7,481 nt of DNA from Ruminiclostridium sp. (GCA_017521345.1 JAFXCU010000175.1:1-7481); one strand, 5' to 3'. Shown: positions 1-5,414, counted from the stretch's first letter. A program made the numbers and translations. The notes: generated by a model from the letters alone, not told the origin.

Positions 1-81
1 ACCGGTCCTCAGGTCGTTGTTAAGGCAATGGGCGCTGGCCGCCGCGCTGCCGTCAGCATCGACGAGTACCTGTCCAAGTAA
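1..81 (+). CDS. C-terminal end of a GltD/NfnB-type FAD/NAD(P) oxidoreductase (partial)
   Basis: Only the last 26 codons are in the window, open from base 1 and ending at TAA 79-81. The tail contains TGPQVVVKAMGAGRRAAVSI followed by DEYLSK. This matches the final helix of pyridine-nucleotide-disulfide oxidoreductases such as the glutamate synthase small subunit (GltD/GltA) and the ferredoxin:NADP oxidoreductase subunit NfnB. In that family the 'TG..VV.AM.AGR.AA..ID.YL' segment packs against FAD at the end of the protein. The body of the enzyme lies upstream of the window, so the electron acceptor and substrate cannot be decided. A strong terminator follows 20 bp after the stop, so this is the last gene of its unit. 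Confidence 0.6.
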   Translation, partial: TGPQVVVKAMGAGRRAAVSIDEYLSK

Positions 82-101
82 GGATCACATCCTTTTCAGA
101 G

Positions 102-138
102 AGCTGGCCCCGGAGTTTTCTCCGGGGCTGGCTTTTTT
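102..138 (+). terminator. Intrinsic terminator of the upstream oxidoreductase gene
   Basis: A perfect 9-bp stem (GCCCCGGAG, 107-115, with CTCCGGGGC, 120-128) closes a TTTT loop. It extends outward by five more pairs, two of them G-T wobbles, to 102 and 133. Six T's (133-138) follow. It acts on the plus strand just after the stop at 81. Confidence 0.93.
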
Positions 139-186
139 GTCTGAAAAATTGTAAGACAGTTATTCGGCAGCCTGTGAAAAAGAAGT

Positions 187-228
187 AAAAAGTGCTTGGC
201 AGTTCTATAGACTGCCAAGCACTTTTTT
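187..228. terminator. Bidirectional terminator, mainly for the minus-strand MmcQ/YjbR gene
   Basis: A perfect 13-bp inverted repeat (191-203 with 211-223) surrounds a 7-nt loop. It is flanked by A's on the left (187-191) and T's on the right (223-228), so either strand shows a hairpin followed by a U-run. On the minus strand it begins directly at the stop codon of the MmcQ/YjbR gene (227-229), which it most likely terminates. It can also catch read-through from the plus-strand gene ending at 81. Confidence 0.9.
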
Positions 229-610
229 ATCCATTGGAAAGGATCTCTTTTTGGAGTTTCTTTGTGAGTTTGGAAAAGACCAGCTGATAAGATTTCTCAC
301 ACAGGTCCCGCAGGACCGCTTCCGGGACTTCTCCATCCAGCAGGACGGAGTTCCAGTGCCGCTTATCCGAATAGAATCCCGGACGAATGTCAGGATACTC
401 TGCCCGCAATAGCTCGGCCAGCAGGGGGTCACATTTCAGAATGACCATCTCCCGGCAGTCCCAGCCTTTGTGTTCGGGGCCGGGCTGACAGGTGGCAGCG
501 AACATTTTGCCGCCCACCAGATAACGGTGCCAGCCCCATTCTGCTTTGTAATCCGTTTCTGCCCCCGCCATGGACAGCAAGGTCTCATCCAGCCAGGGAT
601 ACTTGTTCAT
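227..610 (-). CDS. MmcQ/YjbR-family (DUF419) protein, 127 aa
   Basis: This is a small cytoplasmic protein of the MmcQ/YjbR family, also called the CyaY-like fold or DUF419. Family members are often annotated as DNA-binding, but no biochemical role is firmly established. The sequence shows the typical family order: an N-terminal helix, a strand with 'YLVGGKMFA' at 30-38, 'MVILKCDP' at 55-62, then the hallmark 'YPDIRPGFY' with 'DKRHWNSVLLDG' at 72-93, and a C-terminal helix 'SYQLVFSKLTKKLQKE' at 107-122. The length of 127 aa is normal for the family. The ATG at 610 is supported by an AGGAGG on the minus strand (about 618-624) and by a strong promoter at 645-673. It is a single-gene unit ending in the hairpin at 187-228. 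Family assignment is confident; function is unknown. Confidence 0.9.
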   Translation of the reverse strand: MNKYPWLDETLLSMAGAETDYKAEWGWHRYLVGGKMFAATCQPGPEHKGWDCREMVILKCDPLLAELLRAEYPDIRPGFYSDKRHWNSVLLDGEVPEAVLRDLCEKSYQLVFSKLTKKLQKEILSNG

Positions 611-644
611 GGAATGCCCTCCTCATTCTGGAATACGTATCACT

Positions 645-673
645 ATCATAGCATGGTGGACCGTCGGTGGCAA
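645..673 (-). promoter_or_regulatory. Sigma-A-type promoter of the MmcQ/YjbR gene, extended -10
   Basis: On the minus strand TTGCCA (668-673) is separated by exactly 17 nt from TATGAT (645-650), which is preceded by TGC to give an extended -10 (TGCTATGAT). It lies about 35 bp upstream of the ATG at 610, with the ribosome binding site between. Confidence 0.8.
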
Positions 674-674
674 G

Positions 675-703
675 TTTACCGAAAGGGAAACATAGGATAG
701 GTA
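675..703 (+). promoter_or_regulatory. Weak candidate promoter for the SOD-like gene
   Basis: TTTACC (675-680) and TAGGTA (698-703) are 17 nt apart, about 30 bp upstream of the plus-strand start at 734. Both boxes are poor matches. It overlaps the start of the divergent MmcQ/YjbR promoter. No better candidate was seen in the 611-733 gap. Confidence 0.3.
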
Positions 704-720
704 CAGACCAGATTCATATG

Positions 721-726
721 GGAGGG
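721..726 (+). promoter_or_regulatory. Ribosome binding site deciding the SOD-like start
   Basis: GGAGGG lies 7 nt before the ATG at 734 but only 4 nt before the GTG at 731. The ATG is therefore the preferred start although the frame is open from the GTG. Confidence 0.7.
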
Positions 727-733
727 ACCTGTG

Positions 734-1096
734 ATGTATCAGAATTCGATGGAAAACCACGACTTCTTGGCGGTGGCCAGTCTCCTCCGGCAGAAACCTC
801 ACGCCTTAGCTCGGCTCAGCGGCAGCCCTGCCTGCCCCATCCTCCGTGGCGTGGTGCGGCTATACCCCATGCCACGTGGGGTGCTGCTGGCGGTGGAGGC
901 GACGCATTTGCCGGAGGGTCCGATGTTTGATCTGATCCTGGAGGGCGGAGGTCCTCTGCCGGCCCTGCTGGCCCACCGGGGAAAGAGCCTTCAAGTGATG
1001 GTGGTCGGGGGCTGTACGGTGGAGGATCTCATGGGCCGGACCCTGTCCATAGAAAAGGAAAGAATCATCTTAGGGAAAGGGACCATCCAGCCGTAA
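734..1096 (+). CDS. Degenerate Cu/Zn superoxide-dismutase-like protein without metal ligands, 120 aa
   Basis: From memory of the clostridial Cu/Zn SOD family, the conserved pattern is 'GS...P.IRG.VRFYPMP.GVLVAAEV.GLP', then a 'FGFHIHEGG' copper-ligand strand, a His-rich zinc loop, 'LPPLFGN.GYAW', and 'RTVIIH'. This protein has SGSPACPILRGVVRLYPMPR at 29-48, continuing with GVLLAVEATHLP at 49-60. It then shows FDLILEGGG (65-73) where HIH should be, goes straight to LPALLAHRGK (75-84), and has TVEDLMGRTLSIE (95-107) with Glu in place of the last ligand His. The zinc-binding loop is missing and the total length is about 40 residues short of what I recall for the family. If the homology is right, it cannot bind copper or zinc in the usual way and should not be an active dismutase. 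There is no signal peptide or membrane segment. The reading frame is intact, with a good ribosome binding site and a terminator, so it looks like a gene and not debris. The homology call is by eye, so confidence is moderate; the alternative is an unrelated small beta-rich protein. Confidence 0.6.
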   Translation: MYQNSMENHDFLAVASLLRQKPHALARLSGSPACPILRGVVRLYPMPRGVLLAVEATHLPEGPMFDLILEGGGPLPALLAHRGKSLQVMVVGGCTVEDLMGRTLSIEKERIILGKGTIQP

Positions 1097-1097
1097 A

Positions 1098-1129
1098 GAA
1101 AGGGCACAGTCGGTTGACTGTGCCCTTTC
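1098..1129. terminator. Shared terminator between convergent SOD-like and gltS genes
   Basis: A perfect 14-bp inverted repeat (GAAAGGGCACAGTC, 1098-1111, with 1116-1129) has a GGTT loop. It sits in the 40-bp gap between the stops of two convergent genes (1096 and 1137). The run after the stem is weak on both strands (minus: TTTAC after the stem's own TTTC), but position and stem strength support termination in both directions. Confidence 0.8.
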
Positions 1130-1136
1130 GCAGTAT

Positions 1137-2531
1137 TTACTTGGTGGCTTTCTTCTTTCCGAACCGGAAGATCTTGGAGCGGAAGAGGAGGATGTTCATG
1201 GCGATGAAGAAGACCAGCAGGATCACCCAGGTGAGCATGGGCTTCACTGGGGCCAGGGTGGCCAGGAGCATCATGGGAAAGCCGAAGACGATGGCGGGGA
1301 TGGTCTGGTAGACCAGGTTGTCCGCTGCCGGAGTCTTGAAGCCGCCGTCGATCTCTCGCAGCAGCACCACGCCAGTGCTGGCTGTGCCGGTGAGCATACC
1401 ATACATGGCCAGGAACTGCTCTTCGGGGTATTCGGGGAAGAGGCGCAGGGCCACGAAGCGGTTGTAGGCATAGGTGATGAGGGCGCCGGAAATACCCAGG
1501 ATGAGCAGGATGCCCCAGTACTTTTCCAGGATGCCCAGGCGGATGGCGGCGATACCGGCCACCACCATGATGTCAAAGAAGAAGTTGCTGACACGGGTCA
1601 GGAGGAAGTTGTTGGTGTACTGGTGGCTCATCATGCCGCTCTTCCGCAGGCCTTTGAGGATAAGCTTGACCAGTGCGGCGGCGATGACACCCAACAGGAA
1701 GTTAAAGCCGAAGATGACCGACTTCATGCCGGGGAGGAGGGCACCCAAACCAACCATGGCCCAGTAGCTCATAAAGTAGGCCACGAAGACCAGAGAGATC
1801 TGGAAGGTGACCTTGTCCAGGCTGCCCTGCATGGGGATCTCGTCTTTGCCCTCGATCTCGTCCACCACCTCGTTGGTCTTGTTGATGTTGGCGAAGTCGA
1901 TCTTGCCCCGCTTCTTGAGAATGTTCAGGTGGATGACGCCGCCGAGGGCTGCGCAAATAAAGCCCATGGCAGCTACGGTCAGGCCGAAGCTCTTGCCGCC
2001 ATCAAAGCCGTGTTCCAGCTCATAGATGTTGCCGTAGTTCATGGCCTGGCCGGTGCCCTGGCCGTAGCCGAAGGGGAGAAGGACGCCGGCGGCGGCGAAG
2101 AAATCAGTCATGATCTTGGCAGCAATGATGGTGATGCTAAAGCCCACGATGGCCTGGATCAGGTAGGTGGAGACGGTGGTAACACCGGAGTTGAAGATCT
2201 CGGTGGTGCGCTTCTTGGTGAAGGCGTTTTCCGAGCTCTTCAGGGCGGAGGCGATGAAGCCCAGGGCCAGGGTGTGGTAGGTGATGACCTCCAGGGTGGC
2301 CATGCCGTTGCCCCCGAAGAACTGGGTGTCAAACATCACATCCCCGGTGACCAGCTTATAGATGCCGCCGATGACCAGCAGGATGGCGCCGCCCAGCACC
2401 GAAGTAGGGATGAGGGAGGCTTTTAGAACGGGGAAGATGCGCTTTAAGCTGTTGGCAGCCAGCAGGCTCAGCAGCAGAAAGGCGAATATGTTCAGGGTTC
2501 CCCATACGTTATAATCCCAAAAATTTTCCAT
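1137..2531 (-). CDS. gltS: Sodium/glutamate symporter, GltS (ESS) family, 464 aa
   Basis: This is an integral membrane transporter of the glutamate:Na+ symporter (ESS) family, which takes up glutamate with sodium. The protein is strongly hydrophobic, with about ten or more membrane segments in two halves joined by a charged cytoplasmic loop (about 205-240, 'KKRGKIDFANINKTNEVVDE'). Each half carries a family-type glycine-rich re-entrant motif: FGYGQGTGQAMNYG (154-167) and GMLTGTASTGVVLLREID (378-395). It is somewhat longer than the E. coli protein (about 400 aa). The ATG at 2531 has GGAGGG (2540-2545 on the minus strand) 8 nt upstream. The start lies inside the 3' end of the acyltransferase gene (23-bp overlap), so the two are probably co-transcribed and translationally coupled; I see no convincing separate promoter. 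Real substrate range within the family (glutamate, or another carboxylate) cannot be read from the sequence. Confidence 0.9.
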   Translation of the reverse strand: MENFWDYNVWGTLNIFAFLLLSLLAANSLKRIFPVLKASLIPTSVLGGAILLVIGGIYKLVTGDVMFDTQFFGGNGMATLEVITYHTLALGFIASALKSSENAFTKKRTTEIFNSGVTTVSTYLIQAIVGFSITIIAAKIMTDFFAAAGVLLPFGYGQGTGQAMNYGNIYELEHGFDGGKSFGLTVAAMGFICAALGGVIHLNILKKRGKIDFANINKTNEVVDEIEGKDEIPMQGSLDKVTFQISLVFVAYFMSYWAMVGLGALLPGMKSVIFGFNFLLGVIAAALVKLILKGLRKSGMMSHQYTNNFLLTRVSNFFFDIMVVAGIAAIRLGILEKYWGILLILGISGALITYAYNRFVALRLFPEYPEEQFLAMYGMLTGTASTGVVLLREIDGGFKTPAADNLVYQTIPAIVFGFPMMLLATLAPVKPMLTWVILLVFFIAMNILLFRSKIFRFGKKKATK

Positions 2532-3711
2532 CTTCGTTTCCCTCCAGGATATTTTTATAGCGATGATAGATGTGTACGTATTTTAAGGCGTTGAACCGTT
2601 TGCTGCCCTTGAGCTGATAGACCTTGTCCCCAATGTACAGGTTCAGCTTGTTTCGTCCCAGAACGGTCACATAGGAGATCTCCTCAAAGGGATAGACCGT
2701 ACCGTCCAGATCCAGTCTGTTCCCGTACAGAGTCAAAAAGACGTTGTCCTTCAGCTTGACCTTCCGGTCATAGAGGATGACCTCGGACAGGTTGGCGGTG
2801 TCGTGGAAGAGGGGGTCTTCAGTCATAGCAGTGAGATCCAGACCGTTCACATACTCCTCCTGGTAGTCATACCACTGGCCTACAAAGGGGAAGGGGAAAT
2901 CGAAGTCCACCCCTTTCAGCTCCTTGGTGGGCAGGTACTTCACCTGTTTGCCGCAGGACTTGCAGGTGATGGTGTCCCCGTGGCTCTCGTGTTCAGCCAG
3001 GCCGCAGAAGGGACAGACATAGATGGCCCGCTCCAGATACTCGGCGGTGTTCTTGTGGCGGTATTCACCGGTAACGGCTGCCTCGTCCACCCACAGCTCT
3101 TTCTGGATCACATCAAAGAGTTCCTCGTTGGTCATCTGGTCGTATTCCTCCGGCTCAATGACTCGGGTGACCCGGGCGGTCATGGTGCCCTTGCGGACCA
3201 CATCGCTCCAGCGGGGCTGGACACCGTAGCCCCCCTCGATCCGGTAGATGGCCAGAGGGAGCTTCAGAGAGCGGCAGAGCTTGGCGATAGAAGGCTTCAT
3301 GTATACCGTCCGACCGCTGTAGGTCCGGTTGCCCTCGGGGGCCAGGGCGATGGTGCCGCCCTCCTTAGCCACCCGGATGCAGGTCTTCACAGCCTTCAGG
3401 TCCATGGTCTGCTTCTTAATGGGGATGGGGGCCTGCACAAAGCTGATGATCCGGGAAATGAGACCCTTGGAGAACAGATCCTCAGTGGCGATGTAGTAGA
3501 TGGGGCCTTTGAAGGACATGGCTACGAAGAACTGATCAAAGGCGGTCTGATGATTCATGATGATGAGAAACTGGCGGTCGCCCTGGTCACGGAATCGTTC
3601 TGCCTTTACACCGTATCGCAAACGGGTATAGGGGATCAGGATGGCAGCGAGAATATTCCGGAAGACTCTGTGTCGGGGTTTCGTCCAGGTGGTTTTCTTT
3701 TTGGAAGACAT
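2509..3711 (-). CDS. PlsC-type lysophospholipid acyltransferase with zinc ribbon and extra C-terminal domain, 400 aa
   Basis: Residues about 20-215 form a PlsC/LPLAT acyltransferase domain, the family that moves an acyl chain onto lysophosphatidic acid or a related lysolipid at the membrane. The catalytic HX4D motif is NHQTAFD (53-59, His54 and Asp59). The glycerophosphate-binding motif is EGNRTYSG (126-133), a variant of EGTRS. A short hydrophobic stretch near 17-28 could anchor it. Then follows a four-cysteine zinc ribbon, CPFCG (233-237) and CKSCG (250-254). The last ~130 residues (about 270-390) are rich in beta strands ('VILYDRKVKLKDNVFLTLYG') and resemble a PH-like fold by eye only. Classical PlsC is about 240 aa and lacks both extensions. 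The frame is open further upstream to 3792, but the ATG at 3711 with AGGAGG just before it is the better start. It is first in an operon with gltS. Acyl acceptor unknown. Confidence 0.85.
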   Translation of the reverse strand: MSSKKKTTWTKPRHRVFRNILAAILIPYTRLRYGVKAERFRDQGDRQFLIIMNHQTAFDQFFVAMSFKGPIYYIATEDLFSKGLISRIISFVQAPIPIKKQTMDLKAVKTCIRVAKEGGTIALAPEGNRTYSGRTVYMKPSIAKLCRSLKLPLAIYRIEGGYGVQPRWSDVVRKGTMTARVTRVIEPEEYDQMTNEELFDVIQKELWVDEAAVTGEYRHKNTAEYLERAIYVCPFCGLAEHESHGDTITCKSCGKQVKYLPTKELKGVDFDFPFPFVGQWYDYQEEYVNGLDLTAMTEDPLFHDTANLSEVILYDRKVKLKDNVFLTLYGNRLDLDGTVYPFEEISYVTVLGRNKLNLYIGDKVYQLKGSKRFNALKYVHIYHRYKNILEGNEDGKFLGL

Positions 3712-3716
3712 GGGCA

Positions 3717-3722
3717 CCTCCT
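3717..3722 (-). promoter_or_regulatory. Ribosome binding site deciding the acyltransferase start
   Basis: AGGAGG on the minus strand (part of AGGAGGTG, 3715-3722) lies 5 nt before the ATG at 3711. This rejects the longer frame beginning at 3792, whose extra 27 residues would cross the likely promoter. Confidence 0.85.
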
Positions 3723-3755
3723 GTGTGGGAGAGTAATCAATGAATACAACGTTAT

Positions 3756-3784
3756 AATATAACAGTTTTCTACAGATTTTTCCA
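3756..3784 (-). promoter_or_regulatory. Candidate promoter of the acyltransferase-gltS operon
   Basis: On the minus strand TGGAAA (3779-3784) and TATATT (3756-3761) are 17 nt apart in an AT-rich stretch about 45 bp upstream of the start at 3711. The -10 is good (5 of 6) and the -35 modest (4 of 6). TATTAT at 3754-3759 is an alternative -10 two bases away. Confidence 0.5.
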
Positions 3785-3800
3785 TATGTCATAACATATG
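3783..3800. promoter_or_regulatory. Palindrome at the -35 of the acyltransferase operon, possible operator
   Basis: CATATGT (3783-3789) and ACATATG (3794-3800) form a perfect 7-bp inverted repeat with a CATA spacer. It abuts and partly overlaps the candidate -35. It has no T-run, so a protein-binding site is more likely than a terminator. No binding protein can be named. Confidence 0.35.
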
Positions 3801-3850
3801 AAAGAATTTAGAAAGATAGGATACATTTTGAAGAAGGTTAAAATAGAAAG

Positions 3851-3880
3851 GACCCCGAAGAGCGGAATCTCTTCGGGGTC
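3851..3880 (-). terminator. Terminator of the CorC-type gene
   Basis: A perfect 12-bp stem (GACCCCGAAGAG, 3851-3862, with 3869-3880) has a 6-nt loop and lies 13 bp past the stop of the minus-strand CorC-type gene. On that strand it is followed by CTTTCTATTTT, an interrupted U-run. Confidence 0.88.
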
Positions 3881-3892
3881 AGATGGGGTGAT

Positions 3893-5203
3893 TCAGGGGC
3901 GGTCAGCCAGGTGGACCAGAGCCTCCTGGATCTGGTGATCCTTCAGCTTGGTCACCCGGATGCGGAGACCGGCGGCTTCCAGTTCAGGGGTAGAGCCATC
4001 CGGGGGAATGGTGCCCAGGGCATCAAAGACCAGGCCGTTGAAGGTGTCCCAGGGCTGGGTGGGGAGGGAGATCTGCAGCGTTTCGGCAATCTCCTCCAGG
4101 GATGCGCTGCCGTGGATCTTCCAGGTGGCGTTGCCTGCCAGCTCGATGGGTGCGGCGACGGACTCTGCGGGGTCCTCCGGCTCCAGCTCGCCCACCAGCT
4201 GTTCCACCAGGTCGTTGATGGTCACGATGCCGCTGACACCGCCGTACTCATCCAGCACCACAGCCAGACGGTTTCGGGTATGCTTCATATTTCGGAAAAG
4301 GACGTCGGCCTTTACGGTCTCGGGCACAAAATAGGCCGGGAATACAGCCTGGGCCATGACCGAATCTCTGGATCTGTCCCGCAGGCGGAAGTAGTCCTTG
4401 GCGTTCAGAATGCCCACGATGTGATCGATGGAATCCTGGCAGACAGGGTAGCGGGTGTGGCGGTGGAGGTGGATGGTGTTGTCCCAGTCTTCCATGGAGT
4501 CTTCCATCCAAAGGACATGAAGGTCGGTTCGGTGGGTGGCGATCTCTTCGGCGGTCAAGTCGTCAAACTGGAAGACGTTCTGGATGAACTCCTTTTCCTC
4601 TTGGTCGATGGTACCCTTTTCGCTGCCCACATCCACCATCATGCGGATCTCTTCCTCGCTGACGGTGTCGTCCTCGGCGTTGGGATCGATGCGCAGCAGG
4701 CGGAGGATCCCGTTGGTGGAGATAGTCAGGAACCAGACGATGGGGGAGAAGGCTGTGGAGATACCGGAGATCAGGCCGGACATCCCCAAAGCCAGGGATT
4801 CGGCCTTGCGCATAGCCACCCGCTTGGGGACCAGCTCGCCGAAGACCAAGGTGAAGTAGGACAGGATGATGGTGATGACCACCACGGCGATGGCATCCAG
4901 GGTGGCGGCAGGGATGGACACACCCAGGCCCACCAGCCAGGACACAAGGGTGTCGGAGAAGTTTTCAGCGGCGAACGCACTGCCCAGAAAGCCGGACAGG
5001 GTGATGGCCACCTGAATGGTCGCCAGGAACCGGGCGGGCTGACTGGTAAGCCGGGCCAGACGAACGGCTCGCTTGTCGCCCTGGGCAGCCAGTTTGGCCA
5101 GTTTGCTGTCGTTCATGGAGATGACGGCGATCTCGGCGCAGGCAAAGACGGCGTTGAGGCCAATGAGAATGACTTGCAGCAAAAGCATAATGGATAGGGA
5201 CAA
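3893..5203 (-). CDS. CorC/CNNM-family (HlyC/CorC, 'hemolysin') membrane protein with CBS pair, 436 aa
   Basis: This is a membrane protein of the family that includes CorC, YrkA/MpfA and eukaryotic CNNM, linked to Mg2+ (or Co2+) export; 'hemolysin' is a legacy name. Domains in order: a DUF21/CNNM transmembrane domain (about 1-170) with hydrophobic segments near 4-30, 58-78, 100-122 and 136-166 and the signature GELVPKRVA (122-130); a linker 'VSEEEIRMMVDVGSEKGTID' (181-200) typical of the family; a CBS pair (about 213-340, including RYPVCQDSIDHIVGILNAKD and VVLDEYGGVSGIVTINDLVE); and a C-terminal CorC_HlyC domain (about 353-430). Length is typical. The start is TTG at 5203, chosen because AGGAGG lies 7 nt before it, while the next in-frame ATG (codon 6) is too far. 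Expression is probably controlled by the leader ORF and hairpin at 5247-5356. The ion moved is inferred from family only. Confidence 0.9.
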   Translation of the reverse strand: MSLSIMLLLQVILIGLNAVFACAEIAVISMNDSKLAKLAAQGDKRAVRLARLTSQPARFLATIQVAITLSGFLGSAFAAENFSDTLVSWLVGLGVSIPAATLDAIAVVVITIILSYFTLVFGELVPKRVAMRKAESLALGMSGLISGISTAFSPIVWFLTISTNGILRLLRIDPNAEDDTVSEEEIRMMVDVGSEKGTIDQEEKEFIQNVFQFDDLTAEEIATHRTDLHVLWMEDSMEDWDNTIHLHRHTRYPVCQDSIDHIVGILNAKDYFRLRDRSRDSVMAQAVFPAYFVPETVKADVLFRNMKHTRNRLAVVLDEYGGVSGIVTINDLVEQLVGELEPEDPAESVAAPIELAGNATWKIHGSASLEEIAETLQISLPTQPWDTFNGLVFDALGTIPPDGSTPELEAAGLRIRVTKLKDHQIQEALVHLADRP

Positions 5204-5238
5204 GGTGATTCCTCCTGTTCAATGTTGGGACAAGGTGA
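5197..5238. repeat. 12-bp direct repeat around the CorC-type start codon
   Basis: GGGACAAGGTGA occurs at 5197-5208 and again at 5227-5238, exactly 30 bp apart. On the minus strand it reads TCACCTTGTCCC. The downstream copy contains the TTG start codon; the other lies in the leader between the attenuator hairpin and the ribosome binding site, where its TTG quickly meets a stop. Confidence 0.8.
5211..5216 (-). promoter_or_regulatory. Ribosome binding site supporting the TTG start of the CorC-type gene
   Basis: AGGAGG on the minus strand lies 7 nt upstream of TTG 5201-5203. The nearest ATG (5186-5188) would be 22 nt away, so the TTG is the likely initiator. Confidence 0.8.
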
Positions 5239-5246
5239 AGGGGGCG

Positions 5247-5301
5247 AAAAAGCGCAAAACGGCACGGCCTACGTCCTCTCAGTGAGGGTAGGCTGTACCG
5301 T
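5247..5301 (-). terminator. Leader hairpin with interrupted U-run: probable transcription attenuator
   Basis: On the minus strand the 14-nt arm at 5288-5301 pairs with 5259-5272 (12 Watson-Crick pairs, one G-U and one mismatch). The stem continues with CCTC/GAGG (5284-5287 with 5275-5278) around a short ACTGA loop. It is followed by TTTTGCGCTTTTT (5247-5259). This is an intrinsic-terminator shape placed between the promoter and the CorC-type gene. Its 5' arm and loop contain the last codons and the stop codon of the 25-codon leader ORF, as in leader-peptide attenuators. Confidence 0.7.
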
Positions 5302-5356
5302 GTGAGTGACAAGATATGAAGATGGGGTTCGCTCGGGGTATGTCGCTGTCCTTCAT
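5279..5356 (-). CDS. 25-aa leader peptide (upstream ORF) of the CorC-type gene
   Basis: The ATG at 5354-5356 is preceded by GGAAAGGA with 7 nt spacing (AAAGGA at 5364-5369 on the minus strand) and lies about 24 nt after the expected transcription start. The peptide begins MKDSDIPRANP, with two Asp and two Pro in the first 11 residues, and ends CHSHGTAYPH before TGA. The final codons and stop lie in the 5' arm and loop of the terminator-like hairpin. A ribosome held near the end would cover the arm and block the hairpin. I infer a cis-acting leader peptide, not a functional protein. The start codon region ATGAAGG (5350-5356) can also pair with TCTTCAT further into the ORF, offering an alternative fold. 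I do not recognise the peptide as a described family. Confidence 0.55.
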   Translation of the reverse strand: MKDSDIPRANPIFISCHSHGTAYPH

Positions 5357-5385
5357 GGGGTGATCCTTTCCAGATGTTTCCTGTC

Positions 5386-5414
5386 ATTATAGAGGATAAA
5401 CACATTCCTGTCAA
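5386..5414 (-). promoter_or_regulatory. Full-consensus promoter of the CorC-type gene
   Basis: On the minus strand TTGACA (5409-5414), a 17-nt spacer and TATAAT (5386-5391) give a perfect sigma-A consensus. Transcription should begin near 5379, leaving a leader of about 175 nt before the TTG at 5203. Such a strong promoter fits control after initiation, for example by attenuation. Confidence 0.92.

Noticed and set aside
1623..2426. A 267-codon plus-strand open frame opposite gltS
   Set aside because: It is the complement of transmembrane coding sequence; the product is an unnatural run of Gly, Asp and His and matches nothing.
2803..3762. A 319-codon plus-strand open frame opposite the acyltransferase gene
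   Set aside because: It is a shadow of the PlsC-type gene, with no family motif and no ribosome binding site in a sensible position.
3712..3792. A 27-residue N-terminal extension of the acyltransferase
   Set aside because: The frame is open, but the ATG at 3711 has a near-perfect ribosome binding site and the extension would cover the candidate promoter -10.
3911..5197. A 428-codon open frame on the plus strand, opposite the CorC-type gene
   Set aside because: It is antisense across a gene with clear domains, its translation is Gly/Asp/His-rich and low-complexity in the way of a GC-rich shadow frame, and it has no recognisable motifs.
5204..5380. A known riboswitch (M-box or yybP-ykoY manganese class) in the CorC-type leader
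   Set aside because: I could not find the conserved core elements of either class by eye; the leader is explained better by a small ORF plus a terminator-like hairpin. A covariance-model search of this stretch would settle it.
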